DNA from: Falsirhodobacter sp. alg1
GTDB taxonomy: Bacteria; Pseudomonadota; Alphaproteobacteria; Rhodobacterales; Rhodobacteraceae
Direction: 5' to 3'
DNA: 64,000 bases
Assembly: GCF_000739715.2 (NCBI RefSeq)
Contig: NZ_BBJC02000007.1
Coordinates: forward strand, 16,160-80,159
The notes under the pieces are model-generated. The model had not been told where the DNA came from. It ran no database searches and saw only the letters and a program-made list of their open reading frames with translations. The translations under genes and the position numbers were made by a program. Positions 54,836 to 63,794 of the stretch are shown here, in pieces (positions within the stretch are counted from its first letter, which is position 1; the number at the start of each line of letters is the position of its first letter).

Positions 54836-55606
54836 CTAGGCAAAAATTCGTGTAAGCCGCGCCGCCTCTTCGTCGGTTCCATAGGGCGCGTTGATGATGA
54901 ACATGCCTGAGCCGACCATCTTGTGTCCGTCACGTGCCGCTGGAAAGCGGACCTCGTGGCGCAGGGCGTTGGGGAAACGGTTTGTCAGCTTGTCCAGCAT
55001 CGCGTGGTGCCAGCCCACCGTCAGGATCGGATACCAGAGCGCGATGATCCCTACATTCCACTTGCGGGCAACGGTGGCGATGAAATCGGGGGTGGTATCG
55101 TAATCCTCCTTCACCTCGTAGGAAGGATCGATCAGCATCATCCCGCGGCGGGGGGTAGGCGGGGTAAGCGCCTGCGCCATGCCGAAGCCATCCTTGCGCT
55201 GGATATGTGGCCACCACGGGGTCATGACCTCGCATAGCAGGCGGTGCTCCTGCGGGTGCAGCTCTGCCAGATGCATCTTGTCGTCGTCCCTCAGGGACAG
55301 GGCGGCCAGCAGCGGGGAACCAGCATAGGCGCTGTTTCCCCAACGGGCCCGCGTTTCCGCAAGGCGCTGACGGTAGGGGTGATCGGCAGGAAAGGCATCC
55401 TCGATCGCGCCGATCCCTTTTTCAGCCTCGCCCGTCTTCACGGCCTCCTCGGCATCCAGCCGGTACAGGCCGCGCCCGGCGTGGGTCTCGATATAGGTAA
55501 GCGGTTTATCCTTGCGGGTCAGATATTCCAGCATGAAGCACAGCAATGCGTGCTTCTGGACGTCGGCCAGATTTCCGGCGTGATACATATGTTGATATGA
55601 CAGCAT
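54836..55606 (-). CDS. rlmJ: 23S rRNA adenine-N6 methyltransferase RlmJ
   Basis: 256 residues from the ATG at 55606 (MLSYQHMYHAGNLADVQKH, the family opening); a GTG at 55612 is the alternative. Motifs are THAGRGLYRL (SAM loop) and MLIDPSYEVKEDY. The catalytic tetrapeptide reads DPSY where E. coli RlmJ has DPPY. It methylates an adenine in domain V of 23S rRNA before ribosome assembly. Confidence 0.92.
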   Translation of the reverse strand: MLSYQHMYHAGNLADVQKHALLCFMLEYLTRKDKPLTYIETHAGRGLYRLDAEEAVKTGEAEKGIGAIEDAFPADHPYRQRLAETRARWGNSAYAGSPLLAALSLRDDDKMHLAELHPQEHRLLCEVMTPWWPHIQRKDGFGMAQALTPPTPRRGMMLIDPSYEVKEDYDTTPDFIATVARKWNVGIIALWYPILTVGWHHAMLDKLTNRFPNALRHEVRFPAARDGHKMVGSGMFIINAPYGTDEEAARLTRIFA

Positions 55607-55766
55607 CAGCACCAGCTAGCGCCCTAATTGCAGGACGGCAAGGGCGCATGAAGATGCTGAAATGCCATAAAATCCGGGCTGGGTAACAAAAGCGTCACAA
55701 AACAGCTTTCAACGGATCGAAAATTGCGCTAACGCCCCATCCTGACATTCAAACCGGAAACTTGCC

Positions 55767-57080
55767 ATGACCGACTTCACGACGTCCGAAGCAGGCACCG
55801 GCAGCACGCAGCCGCTGAACAAGCCGTCGCGCGTGTTGGCGGCCAGTCTGATCGGCACCACAATCGAATTCTACGACTTCTACATCTACGCCACGGCCGC
55901 CGTTCTGGTCTTCCCGGCACTGTTCTTTCCGAACAGCGATCCGATGACCGCGCTGCTGGCCTCTTTCGCCACGTTCTCCATCGCATTCTTTGCCCGCCCT
56001 TTCGGGGCCCTGGTCTTCGGCCACTTCGGTGACCGCATCGGCCGCAAGGCAACCCTGGTGGCGGCCCTTCTGACGATGGGCATATCGACGGTCATCATCG
56101 GCCTGTTGCCGACCTATTCCAGCGTGGGCGTGCTTGCCCCGTTGTTCCTGGCCCTGTGCCGGTTCGGCCAGGGGTTCGGCCTTGGCGGTGAATGGGGTGG
56201 TGCGGTTCTGATCGCGACGGAAAACGCCCCTCCGGGCAAGCGCAGCTGGTACGGCATGTTCCCGCAGCTGGGTGCGCCGGTCGGCCTGTTCCTTGCATCG
56301 GGCGTGTTCCTGACCATCCTGTACTTTGTTCCCGAAGGGCAGACCGCCAGCCTGTGGATCGCTGAAAGCGGCGTATGGCGCGCACCTTTCCTTGCATCGG
56401 CGCTGCTGATCTTCATCGGTCTGTGGGTTCGCCTGTCGATTACCGAAACTCCGGCGTTCCAGAAAGCCATCGACAGCCATGACCGCGTTGCGGTTCCGGC
56501 GGCAGAGCTGTTCCGCAACCACAAGCGCAGCCTGTTTCTGGGAACGTTCGTGGCGCTGGCGACATTCGTCCTGTTCTACATCGGTACGGCCTATCTTCTG
56601 TCGTACAACACCAAGATCATCGGGATGCCGCTGACCCGCGCGATCGAGATCCAGGTGATCGGTGCCGTTATCTTCGGTCTGGCCATTCCGTTTGCGGGCA
56701 AGCTGGGCGACCGCCTTGGCCGTCGGCAGGTTCTGATCGGGGTCACGACCCTGATCGCCCTGTTCTCCTTTGCACTGGCACCGCTCTGGGGCATGGGCAT
56801 CGGCGGGATCATTATCTTCGTGATCGTGGCCATGGGCCTGATGGGTATCACATACGGCCTGATCGGTACGGTTCTGGCCGCACCTTTCCCGACGCGTGTG
56901 CGCTATACCGGGGCATCGATGACGTTCAACTTTGCCGGGATCTTCGGTGCGTCGCTTGCTCCCTATGCCGCCACTTATCTGCAGCGGCACTTCGGGCTTG
57001 AGGCTGTTGGCTGGTATCTGTTCGCCTCGGCCGTCATTACGGTGATCTGCATCATGGCATCGCGCAAGGGCGAGATCTGA
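55767..57080 (+). CDS. MHS-family MFS metabolite:proton symporter
   Basis: 437 residues, twelve membrane segments. Family signatures are LIGTTIEFYDFYIYATAAVLVFP, the cytoplasmic loop GHFGDRIGRKATLV and GFGLGGEWGGAVLIATENAP. Relatives transport small organic acids, osmolytes or shikimate; the substrate cannot be told. It stands alone on the plus strand with a terminator at 57106-57130. Confidence 0.9.
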   Translation: MTDFTTSEAGTGSTQPLNKPSRVLAASLIGTTIEFYDFYIYATAAVLVFPALFFPNSDPMTALLASFATFSIAFFARPFGALVFGHFGDRIGRKATLVAALLTMGISTVIIGLLPTYSSVGVLAPLFLALCRFGQGFGLGGEWGGAVLIATENAPPGKRSWYGMFPQLGAPVGLFLASGVFLTILYFVPEGQTASLWIAESGVWRAPFLASALLIFIGLWVRLSITETPAFQKAIDSHDRVAVPAAELFRNHKRSLFLGTFVALATFVLFYIGTAYLLSYNTKIIGMPLTRAIEIQVIGAVIFGLAIPFAGKLGDRLGRRQVLIGVTTLIALFSFALAPLWGMGIGGIIIFVIVAMGLMGITYGLIGTVLAAPFPTRVRYTGASMTFNFAGIFGASLAPYAATYLQRHFGLEAVGWYLFASAVITVICIMASRKGEI

Positions 57081-57101
57081 GCGTACTCGATTGCCAATCG
57101 G

Positions 57102-57130
57102 AAAAGGCCGCCCCTTGGGGCGGCCTTTTT
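57102..57130 (+). terminator. Bidirectional terminator
   Basis: A 9-bp palindromic stem (57106-57114 with 57117-57125), preceded by AAAA and followed by TTTTT. It serves the MHS transporter and, on the other strand, the gene that ends at 57130. Confidence 0.92.
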
Positions 57131-57933
57131 CATTCGCGCCATGCGTCGGCGACCCAAGGGGATGGTTTCATCCAGTGGCGCAGGTATCGCCATGTGGAGC
57201 CGTCCTTATGGGGTTTGTTGGACATGTTTTTCAGATGGCGTGACAGGCTCCATCCCTCACGCCCCAGCCAGCCCCCTGCAATGGCCTGTTCGGGAAAAAC
57301 GCCGCCCGGGAATATGACGATGCGCGCATCCTTGGGAAGGCGCGGAGCAAAGGCGAAGTTCAGCGGGAATGGCGGAACGCATTGATAGCGGAAGTGGCGC
57401 ACCCATGCCTTGGGGAACAGATCGATCCCGCCGGGGGCATTGCGCGTGACGAAACGCTGCTCGTACCCATACTCCTCGGCAATGGCCAGCGGGTTGGCTT
57501 TGAACTGCTCTTGCAACGGGAGCAGTTTGCCGACCGGAAAGCGGAAGACGGATGTCTGGCCAAGCCGCTCGAACGGTTTGGCAGGATTGCGCGACAGGAT
57601 CACCTGATCCGGATCCCCATAGGTGAAGAAATCGTCAAGGTTTCCCGTAACGACGACATCCAGATCCATGAACAGGACCGGACCCGACAGATCGCCAAGG
57701 GTTGCACCCCACAGCCGTGATTTGGGCCAGATCCCTTTGCGTGTGACGGGGATTTCATAATCGATTTCAGGCAGGGGTTGGCAATCCACCTCGGGGCGGA
57801 TGCCGTCCGTATTGTCGCAAAAACAGGTAAAGCGGAACGGTGGTGTGATGTTGCGCGCCACCATTGCATAGAGGCGATTGATGAAGGGGGGGCCGTATTT
57901 GGTACCCCAATTTATGCAGATCACCTGTTTCAT
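57130..57933 (-). CDS. Glycosyltransferase-like protein (DLDV motif)
   Basis: 267 residues from the ATG at 57933 (MKQVICINWGTKYGPPFINRLYAMV) with AGAGGA about six bases upstream. The motif VLFMDLDVVVTGNLDD (about residue 87) is a DxD-type donor site of GT-A enzymes. RFPVGKLLPLQ and the later APGGIDLFPKAWVRHF agree with bacterial orphan transferase families. There is no membrane segment and no sugar-gene context. It lies downstream of pyrG but beyond the pyrG terminator, and its stop lies on the palindromic terminator. Confidence 0.65.
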   Translation of the reverse strand: MKQVICINWGTKYGPPFINRLYAMVARNITPPFRFTCFCDNTDGIRPEVDCQPLPEIDYEIPVTRKGIWPKSRLWGATLGDLSGPVLFMDLDVVVTGNLDDFFTYGDPDQVILSRNPAKPFERLGQTSVFRFPVGKLLPLQEQFKANPLAIAEEYGYEQRFVTRNAPGGIDLFPKAWVRHFRYQCVPPFPLNFAFAPRLPKDARIVIFPGGVFPEQAIAGGWLGREGWSLSRHLKNMSNKPHKDGSTWRYLRHWMKPSPWVADAWRE

Positions 57934-57976
57934 CGACGTCCTCTTTATTCTTTGCCGAACCATCGCACAGGCCCGA

Positions 57977-58009
57977 CCAAAGGAAAAGCGCCCCGGAAGG
58001 GGGCGCTTT
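57977..58009 (-). terminator. Terminator of pyrG
   Basis: Stem 57985-57994 with 58000-58009 and a five-base loop. On the minus strand it continues into TTTTCCTTTGG. It lies 24 bases past the pyrG stop. Confidence 0.85.
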
Positions 58010-58032
58010 GGGATCGGGCAGATATGTTCGGA

Positions 58033-59676
58033 TCAGACCAGGCGGCTGATTTCCGTGGCGGCACGGATGAAATCGGCAAACAGCGGATGCGGGGCAAAGG
58101 GCTTCGATTTCAGCTCCGGGTGGAACTGGACGCCGATGAACCACGGATGGCCCTTCATCTCCACGATTTCCGGAAGGCGGCCGTCGGGCGACATCCCCGA
58201 GAACCAGAGCCCGCATTTTTCCAGCTTTTCACGATAGGTCGTATCAACCTCGTAACGGTGGCGGTGCCGTTCCTCGATCTCGGTCGAACCGTAGATCTTC
58301 GAGACAAGCGAACCTTCGGCCAATGCGGCGCTATAGGCACCGAGGCGCATGGTGCCGCCTTTGTCATCGCCGATCTTACGCTCAACGACGTGATTGCCCT
58401 GCACCCATTCCTTCAGGTGATAGACGACCGGGGTGAAGCGTTTGCGACCGGTTTCGAAGTTGAATTCCTCGGAACCCGCATCCGGCAGCTTGGCAAGGTT
58501 GCGGGCGGATTCGATAACCGCCATTTGCATGCCAAGGCAGATACCGAAATAGGGAATTCCCTTTTCACGCGCGAACTTCGCCGCCTTGATCTTGCCTTCC
58601 GTCCCACGCTCTCCAAAGCCGCCGGGCACGAGGATGGCGTGATATTCCCCCAGCCAGGCGGCAGGGTCCTCATTCTCGAACCGTTCGGCGTCAATCCATT
58701 CGGCACGCACGCGGGTCCGGTTGGCCATGCCGCCATGCGTCAGCGCCTCGGCGATCGATTTGTAGGCGTCGCCCAGCTGGGTGTATTTGCCGACGACGGC
58801 AATCCGCACTTCCCCCTCGGCATTTTCCAGCCGGTCCATCACATCGGTCCAGCGGTCAAGGTTGGGGCGCGGGGCGGGAGAGATGCCGAACGCATCCAGC
58901 ACCGCCTGATCGAAGCCTTCGTTGTGATAGGCCAGCGGCGCTTCGTAGATGGATTTCAGATCGGGGGCGGCAATCACGGCATCTGCGCGCACGTTGCAGA
59001 ACAGGGCGATCTTTTCGCGTTCTTTCTGCGGAATCGGCTGTTCGGAGCGGAGCAGCAGCACATCGGGGGCGATCCCGATCGAACGGAGTTCCTTGACGGA
59101 GTGCTGCGTCGGCTTGGTTTTCAGCTCACCGCTGGCGGTGACGTAAGGAAGCAGCGTCAGGTGGGTAAAGATGCATTGACCGCGCGGCTTATCCTGCGCG
59201 AACTGGCGGATGGCTTCGAAGAAGGGCAGGCCTTCGATATCCCCGACGGTGCCGCCGATTTCACACAGCTGGAAATCGACCTCGTCATCACCGATCGACA
59301 GGAAGTCCTTGATCTCGTTGGTGACGTGGGGGATGACCTGAATGGTTTTGCCCAGATAGTCACCCCGACGTTCCTTTTCGAGAACGGTCGAATAGATGCG
59401 CCCCGAGGAAACACTATCGGTTGCCCGTGCCGAAACGCCGGTAAAACGCTCGTAGTGGCCCAGATCCAGATCGGTTTCCGCGCCATCATCCGTGACGAAA
59501 ACCTCACCATGCTCGAACGGGCTCATCGTGCCCGGATCAACGTTGAGGTAGGGATCGAGTTTGCGCAGGCGGACCGAATAGCCCCGCGCCTGAAGCAGTG
59601 CACCCAAGGCGGCCGAAGCAAGACCCTTGCCAAGCGAGGAAACCACGCCGCCGGTGATGAAAACGTATCGCGCCAT
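58033..59676 (-). CDS. pyrG: CTP synthase PyrG
   Basis: 547 residues, the usual length. The N-terminal synthetase domain starts [22 protein letters not shown] with the ATP loop, followed by [40 protein letters not shown] (read in parts). The C-terminal glutaminase domain has the nucleophile Cys in [13 protein letters not shown] and the HPE-type pair in [11 protein letters not shown]. It aminates UTP to CTP using glutamine. It is 157 bases downstream of secG on the same strand. Confidence 0.97.
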   Translation of the reverse strand: MARYVFITGGVVSSLGKGLASAALGALLQARGYSVRLRKLDPYLNVDPGTMSPFEHGEVFVTDDGAETDLDLGHYERFTGVSARATDSVSSGRIYSTVLEKERRGDYLGKTIQVIPHVTNEIKDFLSIGDDEVDFQLCEIGGTVGDIEGLPFFEAIRQFAQDKPRGQCIFTHLTLLPYVTASGELKTKPTQHSVKELRSIGIAPDVLLLRSEQPIPQKEREKIALFCNVRADAVIAAPDLKSIYEAPLAYHNEGFDQAVLDAFGISPAPRPNLDRWTDVMDRLENAEGEVRIAVVGKYTQLGDAYKSIAEALTHGGMANRTRVRAEWIDAERFENEDPAAWLGEYHAILVPGGFGERGTEGKIKAAKFAREKGIPYFGICLGMQMAVIESARNLAKLPDAGSEEFNFETGRKRFTPVVYHLKEWVQGNHVVERKIGDDKGGTMRLGAYSAALAEGSLVSKIYGSTEIEERHRHRYEVDTTYREKLEKCGLWFSGMSPDGRLPEIVEMKGHPWFIGVQFHPELKSKPFAPHPLFADFIRAATEISRLV

Positions 59677-59833
59677 GCGTGGACACTCCCGTGAAGAAAA
59701 TTAGGCAGACGATTCGGACGTTATGAATCGCTGCATCACGGGACTCGGTAAATAGCGCAGGACTTGGCCCTGCGCAACCGGACGCCGCAATATGGTGGTG
59801 TGGCGCAAGTTGCCCTGCGCTACGCGTTGTAGA

Positions 59834-60232
59834 TCAGTTGGCTGGTGCCGGTGCCGCAGGTGTTTCATCGGCACGGGGCGGAACCAGCGGCGTATTGCTG
59901 TTGCCCGTCGTGGGCGGAAGCAGGCTGCTGCCATCATCGCCGTCGGCATCATCACCGGACGAAATGTTCTGTCCGCCGATCTGGTCCAGTACCGAACCGC
60001 CCGAAGAATTGGACGCTGCAACGATCGTAAGGGCAAGCGACGTACAGATGAACGCGATTGCCAGAACCCAGGTGGCCCGTGTCATGACGTTTGCGGCCTG
60101 CCGCTGTGTCATGGCGCCACCGCCACCGCTGCTGCCCATTCCAAGGCCACCGCCTTCGGACCGCTGCAGCAGGACAATACCCACAAGCAAGAGCGCCAGG
60201 ATCAGGTGGACAGTAAGGATGACATTTTCCAT
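59834..60232 (-). CDS. secG: Preprotein translocase subunit SecG
   Basis: 132 residues. It has two membrane segments (VILTVHLILALLLVGIVLLQ and ATWVLAIAFICTSLALTIVA) joined by the glycine-rich loop SEGGGLGMGSSGGGG typical of SecG. The long acidic/Pro C-terminal tail (about 75-132) is a common alphaproteobacterial addition. It assists SecYE in protein export. It precedes pyrG, a frequent order in this group. Confidence 0.95.
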   Translation of the reverse strand: MENVILTVHLILALLLVGIVLLQRSEGGGLGMGSSGGGGAMTQRQAANVMTRATWVLAIAFICTSLALTIVAASNSSGGSVLDQIGGQNISSGDDADGDDGSSLLPPTTGNSNTPLVPPRADETPAAPAPAN

Positions 60233-60303
60233 GCGTGGAATGGCCTTCGGATGGTGACGCGCCTATCTAGAAGCAACGGGCGAGGGCTGCAACCCCTAAG
60301 GGG

Positions 60304-60513
60304 TCATCCCCGCCGCAGGGATTCCGCCACAAGGCGCAAAAGCCTTGCTTCTGCGGGGTCTGCGGCTTCTGCTTGCGACAAAAGGCGCGTGACGATGTTC
60401 TGGCGTTCGATTGGCGGAAAATCGGCAACAACTTCTTTGACAACGGAAACGGTTGCCCGCCGCAGGGCGACCATCTCGTTCTCAAGCTCGATGATTCGGC
60501 AGTCGATACGCAT
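60304..60513 (-). CDS. Small helical protein of unknown function
   Basis: 69 residues from the ATG at 60513 (MRIDCRIIELENEMVALRR), supported by GAGGAG four bases upstream; the frame to 60549 has no such site. It is predicted all-helical, with a short heptad-like opening, then VKEVVADFPPIERQNIVTRLLSQAEAADP. No domain recognised. It lies between the efflux operon and secG on the same strand. Confidence 0.6.
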   Translation of the reverse strand: MRIDCRIIELENEMVALRRATVSVVKEVVADFPPIERQNIVTRLLSQAEAADPAEARLLRLVAESLRRG

Positions 60514-60585
60514 TGGCTCCTCAGCCGCTAGGTGGCTATTCATAGACAAATCACGTATTTGTTGCTACTTGGCTATAAAGACAGG

Positions 60586-61629
60586 TTAATCGGCCTGCGC
60601 GGTGTCTATGCGCACCACAACCGATAATCCCGGGACCAGCTGTGCAGCCATGGGCTGATCTTCGTCTATCGCGATCCGGACAGGCACACGCTGGGTGACC
60701 TTGGTAAAGTTGCCGGTCGCATTGTCCGTTTTCAGCACGCTGAACTCACTTCCCGTGGCGGGGGAGAAGCTTTCGATATGGCCCGTCAGCTGAACACCGC
60801 CATAGGCATCGATCCGGATCGTTGCCTGCTGCCCGACCTGCATATGGCCGATCTGCGTTTCCTTGAAGTTGGCGATGACCCAGGTGTGGTGCGGTACCAC
60901 CCCCATGACCTGCGTTCCTGCGGACACATATTGCCCGACGCGGGCCCCGACCTGTCCTAGCCGGCCATCCTCGGGCGCGGTCAGGCTGGTGTGGTCCAGA
61001 TCGATCTGCGCCAGCTCGACCATGGCCTCGGCCGCGGCGATTCCCGCTTCGGCGGTGCCCTTTGCGGTTTCTGCGGCCAACACGTCCTGTTTGGTGATCT
61101 CCACCTGTGATTCCGCAGTGTTCACATCGGCATTGGACTGATCCACCCTGGCGCGGGCGGTATCGGCCTCGGCTTGGGAGGTGATCCCCCGTTCGGACAG
61201 CGAGTTGACACGGTCCAGATCCCGCTGCGCCACGTCGGCGGCAACCTTGGAGGCATCCAGCGTGGCATTGGCGGCGCTGACCCGCGCCTCAGCCGAAGCG
61301 CGCTGCTGGGCGGCCGAGGCAAGCTGTGCCTGCTGCTGTGCCAGATTTGCCCGGGCCTGTGCCAGTTTCTGCACATAGATCCGGTCGTCGATCTGCAGCA
61401 GCAGGTCACCTTGCTTCACCTCTTGGTAATCGGTGACGGCAACGCGCGCGATCGGGCCTGCCACCTGCGGCGCGACAAATGTGATGTTGGACCGCACATA
61501 GGCATTGTTCGTCTCCTCCACCGAGGATCGGAATGGGGGCAGCTGCCAGGCGTACAGGATGAACAGAACCCCGAGCAGCGAGATCACCACTGCAAATATC
61601 GTCAGGGGATGTTTGATAAGTTTACCCAT
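60586..61629 (-). CDS. EmrA/HlyD-type membrane fusion protein
   Basis: 347 residues. An N-terminal membrane anchor (ITIFAVVISLLGVLFILYAW, about 9-29) is followed by the barrel-sandwich hybrid (NNAYVRSNITFVAPQVAGPIARV) and an alpha-helical hairpin rich in Ala/Gln (about 85-200). DLDHTSLTAPEDGRLGQVGARVGQYV and the beta-barrel end complete it. It bridges the MFS pump to an outer-membrane factor. It starts six bases after the pump gene. Confidence 0.92.
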   Translation of the reverse strand: MGKLIKHPLTIFAVVISLLGVLFILYAWQLPPFRSSVEETNNAYVRSNITFVAPQVAGPIARVAVTDYQEVKQGDLLLQIDDRIYVQKLAQARANLAQQQAQLASAAQQRASAEARVSAANATLDASKVAADVAQRDLDRVNSLSERGITSQAEADTARARVDQSNADVNTAESQVEITKQDVLAAETAKGTAEAGIAAAEAMVELAQIDLDHTSLTAPEDGRLGQVGARVGQYVSAGTQVMGVVPHHTWVIANFKETQIGHMQVGQQATIRIDAYGGVQLTGHIESFSPATGSEFSVLKTDNATGNFTKVTQRVPVRIAIDEDQPMAAQLVPGLSVVVRIDTAQAD

Positions 61630-61635
61630 GTGGCG

Positions 61636-63249
61636 TCATCCGTTGGCAGGTTCGCTTGCATGGCGGCTGCGGAGCCAGATCACGCCCCAATGGGCGATCA
61701 GGATGATCATGGCACAGGCCGCGACAAGCGCGATTAAGGTAAATACGTCATTATAGGCCAGAACGGTCGCTTCCTTCTGAACGGCCTGGCTCAGAAGTGA
61801 TGTTGCCTGTGCCTGGCGGGCCGCCGCATCGGGCAATGTCTGCGCCAGGGATGCGGCATAGGTCTGCAGCCGCTCCGCCACCAGCTGCCCGCCCTGCATC
61901 AGATGCGCCGAAATCAGGTTGGTATGCACATCCAGCCGGAACTGCATGACGGTCTGGAACACCGCCGTTCCGGCAATGCCGCCAAGTCGCTGCGTAGTCA
62001 GAAACACGATGACGAAGCTCAGAATATATTGCGGTCCGCGTTTGAGGGCGACCATCAGTCCCGCCGCCAGTGCTGCGGGCAGAAAGATCGCACTGGCAAA
62101 GGCGATGAGACCCTGGCTGAACAGCATCTGTTCGGGGCGCGTCTGGCTGGTGGATTGCGCATCGATCAGCGCTCCGATGATGATCAACATCAATGCCACG
62201 ATATGGATGGCGTGTTCCCGGCCCGGTTTCAGAATGACGGCGCTGACCAGTCCCCCGGCAATCGTGCACAGCAGGATTACCCAGAACAGCCCCTGCATCT
62301 GCTGGTTCTGCAGGCCCAATGCCAGATAGAGGCCGGGTGCGCCCGAAGCCTGTTCGGACAGGACGATGCGGAATACGATCAGCGCGCCTGCAAACTGCAG
62401 GATGGCGGGGGAAAAAAGCCACCGCACATCCAGCAGCGGCCTTGTCCGGTGCAGTTCGATCACGATGGCCGCGCCGATGCTTATGGCACTAACCAGCGTC
62501 AGGATGCCCAGCCATTCGGCATCGAACCACCAGTAGCTTTTGCCCATCACCAGCACCACGGCCAACCCGCCGAGTCCTACCGCGATAAGGGGGTAGGAGA
62601 TGAAATCCCAGCGTTCGATCACCTTCTGGCGTGGCACGGGGGCCAGGGGTAGGGTGAACACCACGGCAAGACACAGAAGTGCCAGACCCAGTTCCAGCAA
62701 GGTCGAATGAAACCAGCTGTCCGTATCCATCAGCGAAGGTGACAGCACCCGGGACAGCGGGGTGCCGATGCTGATCCCCGTCAGGGCAAGCGATAATCCG
62801 ACCGAAAGTTTGCGCGCTGGTGGAAACGGCTCCAGCATATAAAGGAATGCAAGGGTAGAGATGGGGGCGGCGGCCAGCCCGCTCATGAATCTGACGGCAA
62901 TGCCGGAGTGCAGATCCGTAATCCAGACATTCAACAGGGCGCTGACGACAAAACCGATCAGAGCCACCTCTCCGAAACGACGAAGGCCGAACTGGTTGCG
63001 TATCTTGATCAGGGCAAGGGTAACCGACGCGCTGGGCGCCATATAGGCCGCGGCAAGCCAGAGCGCTTCTTGCTGGGTGGCCCCGAAATCACCCTGAAGC
63101 TGCGTCAGGTTGGAGCTGAGCAGGCTCAGCCCCAGGCCTTGCGTGATCCCCAGCAGAAAGGATGCAGCAATATAGCACGCCGCCCGCTGCGGGGACATGA
63201 CCAGCCAGCCTTGCAAGGCACCGGTTGGAGGGGTGGGGGCGGTTGTCAC
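61636..63249 (-). CDS. EmrB-like DHA2-family MFS drug exporter
   Basis: 537 residues from a GTG at 63249; a TTG at 63276 inside marR is the alternative. It has fourteen membrane segments with the DHA2 opening YIAASFLLGITQGLGLSLLSSNLTQLQGDFGATQQEALWL (in parts). Sequence around SGLAAAPISTLAFLYMLEPF and the long last extramembrane loop (about 460-500) are typical of EmrB. It exports hydrophobic compounds with the EmrA-like partner. It begins one base after the marR stop. Confidence 0.9.
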   Translation of the reverse strand: MTTAPTPPTGALQGWLVMSPQRAACYIAASFLLGITQGLGLSLLSSNLTQLQGDFGATQQEALWLAAAYMAPSASVTLALIKIRNQFGLRRFGEVALIGFVVSALLNVWITDLHSGIAVRFMSGLAAAPISTLAFLYMLEPFPPARKLSVGLSLALTGISIGTPLSRVLSPSLMDTDSWFHSTLLELGLALLCLAVVFTLPLAPVPRQKVIERWDFISYPLIAVGLGGLAVVLVMGKSYWWFDAEWLGILTLVSAISIGAAIVIELHRTRPLLDVRWLFSPAILQFAGALIVFRIVLSEQASGAPGLYLALGLQNQQMQGLFWVILLCTIAGGLVSAVILKPGREHAIHIVALMLIIIGALIDAQSTSQTRPEQMLFSQGLIAFASAIFLPAALAAGLMVALKRGPQYILSFVIVFLTTQRLGGIAGTAVFQTVMQFRLDVHTNLISAHLMQGGQLVAERLQTYAASLAQTLPDAAARQAQATSLLSQAVQKEATVLAYNDVFTLIALVAACAMIILIAHWGVIWLRSRHASEPANG

Positions 63250-63250
63250 G

Positions 63251-63691
63251 TCATTTCTCTTGTGCGGCGAGGTCAATGTTTTTCAGAACGTGGGTCAACG
63301 TGGCGGTCGCATGGGCAAGTTCTGTGGCCGGAATGCCTTCGAGACATTCCTTGCGAATTTCGGCAAGGTATTTCAGAAGCTCGCTTGCCGTGCCTTGGGC
63401 GGCCGGTGTCAGGTAGACATGCCGCGCGCGGCGATCTGCCCCTTCGGCGCGCCGCTCGACCATTCCCGCCTTTTGCAGGGCGTCCACCAATCCGACGATC
63501 GACGGCTGTTCCACATCAAGCCTTTGGGCAAGCTGGACCTGCGTCAGGCCGTCTTCGCGGGCCAGTTGCACAATCAGTCGCGCCCGGGACAGCGTCAGCC
63601 CGTGCAGTTTGGCGCGCGCATCGAACAGCGTGCGCAGTTTGCGGGATACATTGACCAACGTATCCACGAAATTTTCCGACGTGGCTGGCAT
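63251..63691 (-). CDS. MarR-family transcriptional regulator
   Basis: 146 residues, a winged-helix protein. The recognition-helix region is LTQVQLAQRLDVEQPSIVGLVDALQKAG and the wing is VERRAEGADRRARHVYLTPAA with its basic Asp-Arg-Arg tip. It is likely the ligand-responsive repressor of the efflux genes that follow directly. No clear palindromic operator was found in the AT-rich stretch upstream (63720-63760), though that is where it would bind. Confidence 0.92.
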   Translation of the reverse strand: MPATSENFVDTLVNVSRKLRTLFDARAKLHGLTLSRARLIVQLAREDGLTQVQLAQRLDVEQPSIVGLVDALQKAGMVERRAEGADRRARHVYLTPAAQGTASELLKYLAEIRKECLEGIPATELAHATATLTHVLKNIDLAAQEK

Positions 63692-63794
63692 AAGGGGCCC
63701 CCAAGGGCAGGAAATGGATTGAAGCTTAGGAGCCTATATATAATTCACTTACACATCTGCAAGGCCATGGCGTGGCGTGTTCTGGAGTTGTGCC

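Noticed and set aside
57778-59694. Open frame of about 638 codons opposite pyrG
   Set aside because: It is an antisense shadow of the highly conserved pyrG and has no recognisable domain.
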